Positions 1 through 9,209 of a stretch of DNA of 64,000 bases are shown here, piece after piece. The notes beneath the pieces were generated by a model. That model saw only the letters and a program-made list of their open reading frames with translations. It was not told the DNA's origin and ran no database searches. Position numbers and translations under genes: made by a program. The DNA comes from Bacillota bacterium (GTDB lineage: Bacteria > Bacillota > Clostridia > Acetivibrionales > DTU013). Location: positions 42,963 to 106,962 of the forward strand of contig JAFABI010000044.1 in the NCBI GenBank assembly GCA_023426125.1, in the 5' to 3' direction. Position 1 is the stretch's first letter; each line of letters opens with the position of its first letter.

Positions 1-245
1 ATTGCCTGGGCAATCCGTTGGGACCGGACGTCGGGTTCGGCAAAAATATCCACCACCATATCCGTAATAACTGCGGCAGATTCGTTTATGGCAATACCAT
101 TCACCTCAGACGGTTCTGAATTTGAAGCACTGGATTCCCCTCCCTGCAGGGCATTGCTTCCGGATACTTCACGTGAAGCTGCCGTACAGCCGGTAAGGAT
201 TATTATCAATAGGATGCATACGCCAGCAATCTTTCTTCCGCACAT
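1..245 (-). CDS. Lipoprotein, N-terminal part (runs off the window edge)
   Basis: Only the first 81 codons are present; the gene continues beyond position 1. The protein starts with a basic end, a hydrophobic stretch and a lipobox ending L-T-G-C at about residue 19, so it should be a lipid-anchored extracytoplasmic protein. A Ser/Asn/Glu-rich linker follows. The last visible residues (VDIFAEPDVRSQRIAQA) resemble the opening of a bacterial SH3-like domain as found at the front of NlpC/P60 cell-wall hydrolases; that family assignment is inference from a short segment. The ATG is preceded by GGAGG. It lies 35 bases after the YhaN-like gene on the same strand and probably shares its transcript. 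Confidence 0.7.
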   Translation of the reverse strand, partial: MCGRKIAGVCILLIIILTGCTAASREVSGSNALQGGESSASNSEPSEVNGIAINESAAVITDMVVDIFAEPDVRSQRIAQA

Positions 246-280
246 AGGACCTCCATCTTCTGATCTAATACCCGGGGCGG

Positions 281-2347
281 TCACAGCCTGACCACATTAA
301 GCCTGCCGCCGGTAATGTTCACGGCTGTTTCAACTTCTCTCTCCTTGCAGGTGAAAAAGATTACCTGCCTGTCACTGTATTCCTTAAACAAATACTCCAG
401 CGTTTTAGCGGTCCGATTATCGTCATATTGGGAAAAAACCTCATCCAGCAGCAAAGGCGGTCTTTCCTTGTCCTTTGACAGCAACTCCGACAGCGCCAGC
501 CGCAGTGCCAGGTACATCTGGTCCGCAGTTCCTCCACTTAAGGCCATGACGCCTCTTACCTGGCCGGCTTCCGGCGATACCGCATTCAGGGAAAGGGCGT
601 CATCCGCCCGAAGGTCCTGATACCTCCCGCCTGTAATTTCCGCTATGATCCGGCTCATTCCGGAATTCAACAGGGGAGCGAAGCTTACTTGTATTTCCTG
701 GCTGGCTTCCGTCAGCACCTCCAGCGCCAGCCTCAAGGAAGCGCCGGTTTTATCCAGCTCCGTTTTCCTTTGCGTGAGGCCTGCAATCTCTTCATCAATG
801 CTTTGGAGCTCCTCCCCGTCTTCCCTGTCCCCTTTCAGCAGCGTCTCCAGTTCCTTTATTTTCAGCGCGGTTTCCACCAGCTCCCCACCGGCCTGCTCCA
901 TTTCATATTCCCAGGAATCCCGCAGCCAGTTTGGGTTTGACTGGGAAAGAATGTCCTTCAGCGTCGAAGGGGCAAAAAATCCCGCTTCATAATGAGCTCC
1001 GTTGGCCAAAGCCGCATCCGTTTCCTCCCGAAGCTTCAATTCCAGGATGTCAAGCGCTTCCGACTTTTCCCCCATGGCAGATTTCAGGCTTTCAGTCCCT
1101 TCAATATGCTTCCCGGCCGCCATGGATGCCTCACTGCAAATATCCTTAAATTTCCCGTCTAAAGCCATTACTCTGTGCATGATCTGCTCACATTGCTGCA
1201 AATGGCTGTCTGCGTCTTTTTGCTGCAGCAAGGCTTCCCTGCCGCTATTCTTCCTTTGCTTTGCAAGCACTGCCACCGCTATGGCCGCAGTGATGAACAA
1301 TGCCGATACCGCAAAGCCTATGGGGCGATAAAATATCCCCGTTGCCGCGGCTGCACCGGCTGCTGCACAAAGCAGCAAAATAACCGGACGGATTTTCGTA
1401 CCGGTTCCCCGGCGGCGGTAAGCTCCGGGAGTTCCTCCGGAATTTGCGGAAGCTCTGGCTGCTTGAAGCTTCTTCAGCTCCTCCTTTGCGGCAAAAAGCT
1501 CCTTTTCCGTTTTCTCCAGCTTCCCGGCAATGTCGGAAAGCTTTGAACACCTGGCGCTTTCCTCCTCCAGCTGTTTCCTTCCGACAATAAGCCCTTTTAT
1601 GCTGTCAAGGTATGCTTTTCTTTTTTTTCGCTTGATTTCGGAAGCCGTCGCTTCCTGCAGCTCATTGGCAGTGGATATCCGGCTGCTCCGTTTTTCCGCC
1701 AGCTTCCTTCTTGCATCCGTGAGCGCCGTCAGCTTGGCGGCGATCCTGTCTGCCGGCTGGGTCGTGGTCCTCTCGGTGCCGACATGCATTTTCAGCGCTT
1801 CCTTTAATGCTTCGGAGGCTTTTTTAAAGGACAGCTCCTCCTGTCCGGTCCGGTTTAAATTCATCAGCCGGCTGATGAGCTCCCCGCTTCCGTCGTCGCC
1901 CGGTCTTGTCTCCATCTGCCTTATCAGGACCGTCCGGTCAAAGCAAGCCTCATTTAACCCCAAAAGCCGCTCGGCAAGCATGAGCCCCCGATCCCTGCCG
2001 GAATCAAAGCCGCCAGAAATATTTTTGAAAGCAGCGTCGTAAACAGCCGCCGTATTGCGCTCAAAATCCCTGTCTACCCTGTAGGAGCTGCCGTCGTCCA
2101 GCATGTACCGCATGCTTCCGCCGTAATCGCTGCCGGACCACGGCCTGAATCTTTTCAAAGGCGCCTGCAAGCCGTCCCTGGACGTTCTTCCCCCCTTCAG
2201 GCCAAACAGCATTCCCCGGATGAACCACTGCAAAGTGGTCTTTCCCGACTCATTGGCGCCATAAAGGATGTTTAAGCCCTTTTCCAGCTTTACGTCCAGT
2301 CCCGACAGTTTCCCGAAGCCTTTGATTGTAAGCAGCTCTATAACCAT
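281..2347 (-). CDS. YhaN-like / SbcC-Rad50-type ATPase with central membrane segments
   Basis: A 688-residue P-loop ATPase of the Rad50/SbcC group. The N-terminus has Walker A GANESGKTT (about residues 30-38). The C-terminus has an ABC-type signature (ALSGGTADQMYLALR) and a Walker B (PPLLLDEVFSQYD). Between them are coiled coils (about 200-300 and 380-570), interrupted by two adjacent hydrophobic helices at about 319-337 and 344-363. A membrane segment inside the coiled coil is typical of YhaN-type proteins and not of classical SbcC, which is also longer. The start overlaps the end of the upstream phosphoesterase gene by 10 bases, so the two are translationally coupled and presumably form a nuclease-ATPase complex in DNA end processing. 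The exact substrate is not evident. Confidence 0.85.
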   Translation of the reverse strand: MVIELLTIKGFGKLSGLDVKLEKGLNILYGANESGKTTLQWFIRGMLFGLKGGRTSRDGLQAPLKRFRPWSGSDYGGSMRYMLDDGSSYRVDRDFERNTAAVYDAAFKNISGGFDSGRDRGLMLAERLLGLNEACFDRTVLIRQMETRPGDDGSGELISRLMNLNRTGQEELSFKKASEALKEALKMHVGTERTTTQPADRIAAKLTALTDARRKLAEKRSSRISTANELQEATASEIKRKKRKAYLDSIKGLIVGRKQLEEESARCSKLSDIAGKLEKTEKELFAAKEELKKLQAARASANSGGTPGAYRRRGTGTKIRPVILLLCAAAGAAAATGIFYRPIGFAVSALFITAAIAVAVLAKQRKNSGREALLQQKDADSHLQQCEQIMHRVMALDGKFKDICSEASMAAGKHIEGTESLKSAMGEKSEALDILELKLREETDAALANGAHYEAGFFAPSTLKDILSQSNPNWLRDSWEYEMEQAGGELVETALKIKELETLLKGDREDGEELQSIDEEIAGLTQRKTELDKTGASLRLALEVLTEASQEIQVSFAPLLNSGMSRIIAEITGGRYQDLRADDALSLNAVSPEAGQVRGVMALSGGTADQMYLALRLALSELLSKDKERPPLLLDEVFSQYDDNRTAKTLEYLFKEYSDRQVIFFTCKEREVETAVNITGGRLNVVRL

Positions 2348-3444
2348 ATTTCGCCCTGCTCCAATGCCTGCATGCCGTAATAAAGTGCATCCGCTGCCTG
2401 AAGCCTTCCTTCCTCGTCTCCCGACATTTCTGCCTGCCGGATCCTTTCCAGCAGCTTTTTGACAAACAGGCCCCTGAGCCCGGGCTCTTTTTTAATTTCA
2501 TCGAAATCATAGCCGGGTACGGTATTGTCCCTCATCCGAATGAAAAAGCACCCATGGGCCAGGCTGGCTTCCAGTCTGCGGATATCCGCTTTATGGCCTG
2601 CCTCGACGGTTCCTTTAAGTGTAATGCTGTACAGATCCTCCCTGCTTCCGGCTTCTCTCATTACAGCTTCGACTGCGGCGGCAATTTTTTCATCATTACC
2701 GTAATTTTCACAATGAACCGCCACGTTCCTGTAATTTCTCCTGCTTATGGGCACAAAGCGTATTTCGGAATGCTTCCTTCCGCTATCTTCCACAATAATT
2801 TCGGCCAGGTAGACGCCATGGCTTCCTTCCTCATCAAAGCCAAGGGGCTCAGGGCTGCCGGGATTGAAAGCGGTCCGTATTTTCCCTGCCGCCTCAAACC
2901 GGTTGTGAAAATGTCCCAGGGCAATGTAATCCGCCCCGGACAAATCAAGCTGGTCGCTGGTCAGCGGATTGAAGGCGTTCCTGGCAATCCCCATATTCAA
3001 GGTCCCGTGCAGCATCAGAATGTCAATGCAGGAAGGTTTTGCCTCAAGGGAAGGCTTCAGGCTGCCGGATATCCTTGCACAGGGCTCCTCCAGCTCTATC
3101 ACGGCTTTTTCTCCCGCAAGGATGTGAACATTGTCAGGCCATGGATACGTCATGTAAAAGGAACCGGGAAGATAAGGGTCATGATTTCCCGGAAGGAGGA
3201 TCACCCGGGTATTGGAAATTCTGCCCAGTTCCTCGCAAATAAAATTGATGGTGGACTTCCTTACATACTCATGTTCATATAGATCGCCGCATATCAGCAG
3301 CAAATCGGCTTTCTCCCTTATGGACAGTTCAATGATCCGGTGAAAGGCTTCCTTCAGTTCGATTCTTCGCTGCCCGGCTTTGCCTTCGGTGCTTCCAAGA
3401 GATGTAAAGGGCATGTCCAGATGAATATCGGCGCAATGCAGCAA
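2338..3444 (-). CDS. YhaO/SbcD-like metallophosphoesterase (DNA exonuclease family)
   Basis: Calcineurin-like metallophosphoesterase of 368 residues with the full metal-binding motif series: CADIHLD near the N-terminus, ICGDLYEHEY, LPGNHDPY, LHGTLN and ALGHFHNRF. Size and partnership with the next gene fit YhaO/SbcD nucleases, which act with a Rad50-like ATPase on DNA ends. The start is uncertain. There is no ATG at the conserved N-terminus: the coordinate given uses TTG (3442-3444), but a strong GGGGGAGGG lies 23 bases further up. An ATA or ATT codon at 3457-3465 would be better spaced and would give the usual basic lead-in (K-S-I-K-L-L-H-C-A-D). It follows acpS by about 37 bases. Confidence 0.85.
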   Translation of the reverse strand: MLHCADIHLDMPFTSLGSTEGKAGQRRIELKEAFHRIIELSIREKADLLLICGDLYEHEYVRKSTINFICEELGRISNTRVILLPGNHDPYLPGSFYMTYPWPDNVHILAGEKAVIELEEPCARISGSLKPSLEAKPSCIDILMLHGTLNMGIARNAFNPLTSDQLDLSGADYIALGHFHNRFEAAGKIRTAFNPGSPEPLGFDEEGSHGVYLAEIIVEDSGRKHSEIRFVPISRRNYRNVAVHCENYGNDEKIAAAVEAVMREAGSREDLYSITLKGTVEAGHKADIRRLEASLAHGCFFIRMRDNTVPGYDFDEIKKEPGLRGLFVKKLLERIRQAEMSGDEEGRLQAADALYYGMQALEQGEIWL

Positions 3445-3481
3445 TTTAATACTTTTTATGTAAATACCCTCCCCCTGGAAA

Positions 3482-3862
3482 CTAAACCTCTATAACCGCA
3501 TATGCAACCGCATAGCTCTTGCAATGGGACAGGCTTAATGAAATTCCCCTGGCATTCATTTTCTCGTAAATCTCCCTGGCCCTTTCGGACAGGACAACAT
3601 AAGGCTTACCTTGAGGCTCGTTCAGAATTTCTATATCCCTCCATTTGATGCCATCGCTGATTCCCGTTCCAAAAGCCTTTGAAACGGCCTCTTTTGCAGC
3701 GAACCTGGCGGCATAGCTCTCAAACCGGACTATTTTTTTGCTTTCACAATAGTTTATTTCATTTTCGGTAAAAACCCTGTTCCTGAAGCTCTCGCCGCAG
3801 GAATCGAAGGACCGCCTTATTCTGTCGATCTCCACGATATCTACTCCACACAATACTGCCAT
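3482..3862 (-). CDS. acpS: Holo-[acyl-carrier-protein] synthase
   Basis: 126-residue AcpS, which transfers 4'-phosphopantetheine from CoA to the serine of acyl carrier protein. The sequence shows the GVDIVEIDRI motif with the metal-binding Asp and the FAAKEAVSKAFGTG motif with the catalytic Glu. The start at MAVLCGVD is chosen over an ATG 14 codons upstream because it gives the normal family length and has AAGGTAAGGA just before it. It sits between the fapA-like gene and the YhaO gene on the same strand. Confidence 0.93.
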   Translation of the reverse strand: MAVLCGVDIVEIDRIRRSFDSCGESFRNRVFTENEINYCESKKIVRFESYAARFAAKEAVSKAFGTGISDGIKWRDIEILNEPQGKPYVVLSERAREIYEKMNARGISLSLSHCKSYAVAYAVIEV

Positions 3863-3942
3863 CTTCCTTACCTTTCCATGCACATCGTTCGTACTACAGC
3901 GCAAGTTACGTTATCCTATCGGCATTTATGCGCCGGCTTTCG

Positions 3943-5532
3943 TTACATTTCCTTTATCTGACCGTCCTGTGCATAAAATTTGGTCCCTAAAAGCGGTTTG
4001 CTTATCTCTTTCGGGGTACCCTTTATTTCAAGTATAGTATTGGGGAATATTTTTTTCAATACCGAGATTTCGCCTTCTCCCATGGTTTTCAGGTAACCGG
4101 CAAGGGTCTTGCGCTCTTCTTCCAGAAGTTTCAAGCGATCCCTGGTTTCAAAATAATTGCCCTGAATCCTTTCAAACGTCGCTACCTGCTCTTTTGAAAG
4201 GCCTGAGGTGCTGGTATAAACGGCTACCTCCTGTTTGGCCTTTGCAAGGTCCGCCTTAACCGTCTCAATGGTTTCCGACAGCTTATCCACGTTGCTTTTC
4301 AGAGCCTTCCTGTTAAATCCGTTGACAATGACGGTGGTCCGTTTTTCGCTGGGAGAGCCGATAATGGCGGCCGATACCTTAATTTCCGCCTCTATGCAGC
4401 CACCGATGATCTGGCTCCTTGGAGAGTCCAGGATAACTTCTTTCGCTTTAATGGTGCTGTTGATGCAATAAAAGCCTACATGGACACTTCCTTCGCACAG
4501 AATGGTGGTGTCTGAAACAAATTTGGTATAAATATTTTTTCTGCTGCGGATGACCGCCTTGTTCTTGCCGGCGATGCCTCCCTTGATGAAGATGCTGCCT
4601 TCCCTGCTTTCAATCCCCTTTACGCTGCCGAGTCCGAAATCTCCCAGGATCTCTATATCCTTGCTGGCTTCCACGGAAAAGCTGTCCTCGATGGAGCCCT
4701 TAACCGTCAGAAAGCCGTCAAAATCAATGTTGCCTGTCTTGAAGTCTACATTGCTGGTTATCTCAAGATGGTTTGAAACGCTTATCCTTTCGCCGTCGTA
4801 GTGGACAGCTCCGTTGATCCTGGCATAAAGAGTGGTTTTGCCATTTGCATGGACTTCCTTGACCGTGTTCCGGTCATAAAATAAAGGGAGCAGGTTCCCG
4901 CTGGCCGACAATACGGTACTTCCCCTGACGGTCTTTCCCGGGCTCCCCTCCCTGGGGTCTGTCCTTTCACCCAGCCAGTCGCCTGTATTTACCCTGTTGA
5001 TAAGATTCAATTCGTAGTGGTCGACATTGCCGTCCTCTTTGACCTCGGGCTTGACATCGCCCATCTCATACATTCTTATTTCGGAATCTTTGCCGGCAAC
5101 GGGAGCGATGCCTTCCGCCACCAGGATCCGGCTGTTGTTTTGCAAATTCCCCAGAAGTACGTGGTTCTTGATCCCGAAGGTTATGCCTTTTTCATTCAAT
5201 TTCCTCATGATTTCCTTGAAAAGATTGGCTTTGCCGGGTCCCGACAATTCCCCTTCCTCCACGCAAAGTGTCAGGTGGGCTTTTAATTCGTCCTCGGAAA
5301 TATCGATCATGATGCGCTCTTTGGCCTCGGCAAACTTTTCAGGTCCTCTGGGTGCGTTTACCAGGGCGTTTCTAACGGTCATGATGCTGGTGATCTTTAT
5401 TTCCGGATGGTCCGACATCAGCCGGTTAAACTGATCAAGGGTCATGCCTTTTCTGAAGGATTCGATATAGAATCCTTCCTGCCGGATGGTTACCGAAATA
5501 AATTCGGATTTAAACACTACGTTATCCTGCAT
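3943..5532 (-). CDS. FapA / DUF342 family protein
   Basis: A 529-residue DUF342 (FapA, 'flagellar assembly protein A' family) protein. An N-terminal alpha/beta part is followed by a long stretch of short beta repeats (about residues 200-380, many G-x-I and V-x-G-x-I patterns) expected to form a beta-helix, and then a C-terminal coiled coil (about 400-480) with basic and acidic heptads. The name comes from flagellar contexts in other phyla. In clostridia the role is unknown and no flagellar gene is nearby, so I assign no function. The ATG has CAGGAGAAAAG before it. About 80 bases separate it from acpS downstream. Confidence 0.8.
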   Translation of the reverse strand: MQDNVVFKSEFISVTIRQEGFYIESFRKGMTLDQFNRLMSDHPEIKITSIMTVRNALVNAPRGPEKFAEAKERIMIDISEDELKAHLTLCVEEGELSGPGKANLFKEIMRKLNEKGITFGIKNHVLLGNLQNNSRILVAEGIAPVAGKDSEIRMYEMGDVKPEVKEDGNVDHYELNLINRVNTGDWLGERTDPREGSPGKTVRGSTVLSASGNLLPLFYDRNTVKEVHANGKTTLYARINGAVHYDGERISVSNHLEITSNVDFKTGNIDFDGFLTVKGSIEDSFSVEASKDIEILGDFGLGSVKGIESREGSIFIKGGIAGKNKAVIRSRKNIYTKFVSDTTILCEGSVHVGFYCINSTIKAKEVILDSPRSQIIGGCIEAEIKVSAAIIGSPSEKRTTVIVNGFNRKALKSNVDKLSETIETVKADLAKAKQEVAVYTSTSGLSKEQVATFERIQGNYFETRDRLKLLEEERKTLAGYLKTMGEGEISVLKKIFPNTILEIKGTPKEISKPLLGTKFYAQDGQIKEM

Positions 5533-5641
5533 CTTTTCTCCTGAGATCCCATCTGATAAATTTCAACAAGATCATATTCGACAAAAGCTCACATAAATCC
5601 TTTTTTTACAATAAAATCCTCCAGCCAAGCCTGTCGTACGG

Positions 5642-5775
5642 GAAATGAAACGACGAACATTCGTCGCCATTTCAATATCCTTTTCTTACTAATGCCCCTG
5701 CCGCAGCATAGCATATCACATGCAAAACGGGGACGGATCTGCTTGCTGGCTACACCCGCAAATAGATCCGTCCCC
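5642..5775. repeat. Two hairpin-forming sequences between fapA-like and coiled-coil genes
   Basis: Two palindromes lie in the 268-base gap. One is CGACGAA at 5651-5657 against TTCGTCG at 5660-5666, extended outwards by GAAATG/CATTTC. The other is a perfect 12-base stem GGGGACGGATCT (5729-5740) against AGATCCGTCCCC (5764-5775) with a 23-base loop. Neither has a clear U-tract on either strand, so they look more like dispersed palindromic repeats than textbook terminators, though the second follows the end of the PspA operon and could still slow transcription. Confidence 0.6.
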
Positions 5776-5800
5776 GCGTCCCGCGTTTCTTATTCCATGC

Positions 5801-6613
5801 TCAATACTTGAGCTTGTTTTTCCGTCTGTCTTCCAATACATTGTCCAGGGCTTCAGCTTCGTTTACAGCCGTCTCCAGCTTTTCCAGCATGTCTTCCGAC
5901 TCTACGCTTGACAAAGCCTGATGCTTGAACATGTTCACCGTACTTTCCATATAGTCCAGCTTCGCTCCGATTCGTTCCAGGTCTTTCTTTTCGTCTTTCA
6001 GCCTGTTTATCAGCTTTTCATCCATTTCAATAATTTTTCTTATATCGTCCTGCATATGGATGTCCTTAGTAAAGCCAAGCTTTCTGGCATTTGCGTTCAA
6101 TCTGGCCGCTACGGCGCTCACGTCGACGGCGCTCAGTTCCCGGCTGCGGATGCAGAAGTTGTTTAAAAGCTTAAGATAGGCAACCACCAGGTTCAAGGTC
6201 TGCTCCGTGATCCTTTCCTTCAGGTAACCCCGCTCTCCCCTGAAAAAAGAATCCATGATTTCATTCTTATCTTCCATCACCTTTTTCATTTTCTGCAGAT
6301 AGGTGGAATTCGTATTGCGTTTGGCTTCATTGGAAAGCTTAAGGCAGGCATAGTTCAAATCCTGGATGTGTCTTACCTTTTCCTTCTTGTTGAAGTCCTC
6401 ATGGAAGTCCTTGCTGTTCAGCGTCTGAATCACAAATACCAGGTAAGCGATAAAAGCGGCAGAGAAAGCAGCAACATCCGGAACAATCGGGATACCCAGG
6501 GGCGCAGCCAGTGCGGATTGACTGCTCAGAATCGCTGCAATCCCCATAAAGAGTATCAGTAACCCAACGTTCCTCAGTTTAAAAAGAGCCTTTACGATCA
6601 GTCTTGCTTTCAT
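5801..6613 (-). CDS. Membrane-anchored coiled-coil protein, third gene of the PspA operon
   Basis: I do not recognise this 270-residue protein. Two hydrophobic segments lie near the N-terminus (roughly residues 15-38 and 45-65, the second ending FIAYLVFVIQTL). A long highly charged helical region with heptad character follows to the C-terminus, likely a cytoplasmic coiled coil, with a basic tail. It starts 24 bases after the pspA stop, so it is almost certainly co-transcribed with pspA and the AAA+ ATPase gene. The ATG at 6613 is preferred over a GTG four codons upstream because GGTGG sits 8 bases before it. By position and architecture it could be a membrane anchor or recruiter for PspA or the ATPase; this is inference. 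Confidence 0.75.
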   Translation of the reverse strand: MKARLIVKALFKLRNVGLLILFMGIAAILSSQSALAAPLGIPIVPDVAAFSAAFIAYLVFVIQTLNSKDFHEDFNKKEKVRHIQDLNYACLKLSNEAKRNTNSTYLQKMKKVMEDKNEIMDSFFRGERGYLKERITEQTLNLVVAYLKLLNNFCIRSRELSAVDVSAVAARLNANARKLGFTKDIHMQDDIRKIIEMDEKLINRLKDEKKDLERIGAKLDYMESTVNMFKHQALSSVESEDMLEKLETAVNEAEALDNVLEDRRKNKLKY

Positions 6614-6637
6614 CCGAAATTCCACCCTATCCTGTGT

Positions 6638-7366
6638 TTAATTTGAAGCCTTGTTTTCGATCTTTTCCTTGACTTCAAAGCCTTGCTCGCCTCCCAGCAT
6701 GGCTTCGGCCCTGGCGCGCGCCCTGTCTCTTGCGGAGCTCATGTCAAGCCTTTTCAGCTTCAGCTCCATATTGGTGTCTCCCAAAGATTCCACTGCGTTC
6801 GCCCTGGCGGTCTTCTTGTTCACCAGCTCTCTCGCCCTGTCCATGCTTTCGTTGACGCTGCCGACGGTATTATTTTTCGATGTATACCTGGCATTGACGG
6901 AATTTATATTTTCGCGGAGCTGGGCCATTTTTGCCTGGGATTTCAAGGTCTTCAGCTCATTGAGCTTGGCGCTCATTTCCGACTCAAAGATCTTGTAGTC
7001 TTCCCTGATCCGGGCTACCTCTGCCATTGCGGTATCGTACGTAGCCTTATGGGTTTCATACGTAGCCTGGTATTCTTCCTCCTGCATCAGAAGCTCGATC
7101 AGAACATCCTTGTCGCCCTGCTTCTGGGCGGCTTCCGTTCTTGCTTTCACGGCATTGAGGTTCTTTTCCGCGTTTTTCATTTCAATTTTTATCATTTCCG
7201 CATTGGTCTGAATCTCAAGTATCTGCTGCTCAGCTTCTTTTCTGGCTTTATCGATTTGAAGCTTGATGTCTTCAAAAAGCAGTTCCGGGTTCCTTTCCTC
7301 CATCCCGCCGACAAAAAGTCCGAAAAACCCTCGGATCAAAGCACCCAATCTACTGAATAATCCCAT
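6638..7366 (-). CDS. pspA: PspA/IM30 (Vipp1) family membrane-remodelling protein
   Basis: 242-residue PspA-family protein. The N-terminus MGLFSRLGALIRGFFG is the amphipathic helix that binds stressed or curved membrane. It is followed by long helical hairpins (about residues 25-190) rich in Glu, Lys, Ala and Gln. PspA and Vipp1 belong to the ESCRT-III superfamily and assemble into rods and rings on membranes. Instead of the PspBC/PspF genes of enterobacteria, its partners are an AAA+ ATPase gene (100 bases upstream) and a membrane coiled-coil gene (24 bases downstream). AGGAGG lies 8 bases before the ATG. The C-terminal tail (about 215-242) is acidic and basic without further motif. Confidence 0.9.
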   Translation of the reverse strand: MGLFSRLGALIRGFFGLFVGGMEERNPELLFEDIKLQIDKARKEAEQQILEIQTNAEMIKIEMKNAEKNLNAVKARTEAAQKQGDKDVLIELLMQEEEYQATYETHKATYDTAMAEVARIREDYKIFESEMSAKLNELKTLKSQAKMAQLRENINSVNARYTSKNNTVGSVNESMDRARELVNKKTARANAVESLGDTNMELKLKRLDMSSARDRARARAEAMLGGEQGFEVKEKIENKASN

Positions 7367-7466
7367 AGTAACAGCCTCCTACGCATATTATTTGGTTACA
7401 TCACGTTTACACCTACGTTTATAAGAATAATGTATAATAAATTACCGCCGTTGTAAAGCCTTATTG

Positions 7467-9089
7467 CTACTCTCTGTCCGCCGACAGATTATTGTCATCC
7501 AGCAGGTTTTTGTATTTGTCCGGCAACAGATCCTTGTCGTCGCATTCCTCAATGGCCAGCATGGTCATAAACTGCACCTGCTGCGTGCTGGGCCTGCACT
7601 TTTGTATGGCCTCGTTCAGGATCGCAGCCGTCAGGACCGAGCCTTCACACTCGTCTTCATTTGCCAGTTCATAGGCTTTTCTTACAACCGTTTCAATCTC
7701 CGCTCCGGTATAATTCTCGGTTTGAAGCGCAAAGGGAGTAAAATCCGTTATATCCGCTTCAAAGCCATATTTCCCAAGCATTATCCTGAATATTTCCGCC
7801 CTTTCGGGGGTCTCCGGAAGCAGGATGGGTATTTTCTTGTCAAACCTTCCGGCCCTTTTCAAGGCTGCATCCAGCAGGTCGGGCCGGTTGGTGGCGGCAA
7901 TGAAAATAACCTTCCCCCTATTATTAGTATTACCGGTAAATTGTAAAAATTCACTGAATATATTTCTGCTGACTCCGCTGTCGCCACTGTCGCCTCTCCG
8001 GAAGGCCGTATCGATCTCATCGACAAACACAATGACCGGCTGCTGCGATTGGGCGCCCAGCAGGCATTTCTTGAAATTCTTCTCGCTTTCCCCCACATAC
8101 TGGCCAAGGATCCTCGACATATCGATCTTGACACAGTTAAATCCGCTGGCTTTAGCCAGGGCGTTGACCAGCAGGGTTTTCCCCGTCCCGGAAGGCCCGC
8201 ACAGCAATATTCCCATGGGTACTCTTCGCAAATCCCCTTTTTTTATGGGCTGTACGATATTCTTGAGCAAATAGTTCTTGGCCCTGTCCATACCGCCGAT
8301 ATCTTCAAAACCGATTTCGGGATAGATGAATTCCAGCACGTCTCCGTATTCCTTTTGAAGCACCGAGTGCTTCTTATCCTTGATGAATTCAAAGGTGACG
8401 GGCACTTCCTCGGCTTCCGCCTTCAGCTTGATGTCCTTGATGGATTTTTTGCTCAAGCCCGAGGAAAGCTTGGCAAACTCGTCAATGGTAATATCCGAAC
8501 TTATTTTGTTATCTTTCATGAGATGCTCGATATAGCTCTTCCGTTCGCACTCCCCCGGCAGTTCCACCAGTACCGGCTCTATGCGGTAGGAGGACTTCAA
8601 TATTTCCCTGCTGACATCCGCCAGATTGTCCGCAAGCATGAAAATCCCGCTTCCAACGCTGGAAATCCTTGCATTGACAGACCATTCGCAGATCCATATC
8701 AGGGCTACTCTTTCCTCAACGGACATACTGCCGATGTCCCCTGCAGGGATAATCTTTTCCACATGGTCAATGAAAAGGACCATTTTTGTATTTTTCAGCG
8801 CCTTGTCGATAAAGGGAAACAGCTTTGAAGGCATTGAATTCATATAATTGACGGCTTCATTGGAAGTGATGATATTGAACTCCTTCTCCATACCGGCATC
8901 AAGAAAGGTGAGTCCGCGGGAAATATCATAAAAGGCCACGATGCCGAAGCCCCTTTGTTTGATGAACTCCTCATGGATATACCGGTCAATGTGCCTGTAA
9001 TTGTCCACAAGGTCGCGCACATTGAAATAAAACAAGAATTCATGGGATATTCCCGATTTATATTTGTTAAGAAATTCCTTGTACCACAT
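7467..9089 (-). CDS. Two-domain AAA+ ATPase, Vps4/Cdc48-like active domain, with PspA
   Basis: 540 residues. The C-terminal AAA domain is complete: Walker A GPSGTGKT (about 298-305), a pore-loop-1 region GQYVGESEK with an aromatic residue, Walker B VIVFVDEID (about 352-360), sensor 1 AATNRPD, an arginine-finger stretch RAGRFD, and a GAEIETVVRKA helix. This pattern is that of classical AAA proteins such as Vps4, katanin, FtsH and Cdc48. The N-terminal half (about 40-210) looks like a degenerate AAA domain: no P-loop, but a Walker-B-like MVLFIDHVEKI. The start at MWYKEF is chosen because GGAGG lies 6 bases before it. As first gene of the PspA operon it may disassemble PspA polymers the way Vps4 acts on ESCRT-III; that is inference. 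Confidence 0.88.
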   Translation of the reverse strand: MWYKEFLNKYKSGISHEFLFYFNVRDLVDNYRHIDRYIHEEFIKQRGFGIVAFYDISRGLTFLDAGMEKEFNIITSNEAVNYMNSMPSKLFPFIDKALKNTKMVLFIDHVEKIIPAGDIGSMSVEERVALIWICEWSVNARISSVGSGIFMLADNLADVSREILKSSYRIEPVLVELPGECERKSYIEHLMKDNKISSDITIDEFAKLSSGLSKKSIKDIKLKAEAEEVPVTFEFIKDKKHSVLQKEYGDVLEFIYPEIGFEDIGGMDRAKNYLLKNIVQPIKKGDLRRVPMGILLCGPSGTGKTLLVNALAKASGFNCVKIDMSRILGQYVGESEKNFKKCLLGAQSQQPVIVFVDEIDTAFRRGDSGDSGVSRNIFSEFLQFTGNTNNRGKVIFIAATNRPDLLDAALKRAGRFDKKIPILLPETPERAEIFRIMLGKYGFEADITDFTPFALQTENYTGAEIETVVRKAYELANEDECEGSVLTAAILNEAIQKCRPSTQQVQFMTMLAIEECDDKDLLPDKYKNLLDDNNLSADRE

Positions 9090-9209
9090 CTGTATCCTCC
9101 GCTCCATATCCCGGACGTACCGTCCGCCTGCAAACCGCACCCGGCAAGCACTCTCCTAAATCATCCTGCTGCTCGCTCCGAGGGTTTGTTTCCCTATCAA
9201 TTATACGTC

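Noticed and set aside
2554..3282. 242-codon plus-strand frame
   Set aside because: Lies wholly opposite the YhaO-like gene, has no Shine-Dalgarno sequence or family motif; an antisense shadow.
8049..8828. 259-codon plus-strand frame
   Set aside because: Antisense to the AAA+ ATPase gene; composition typical of a complement shadow.
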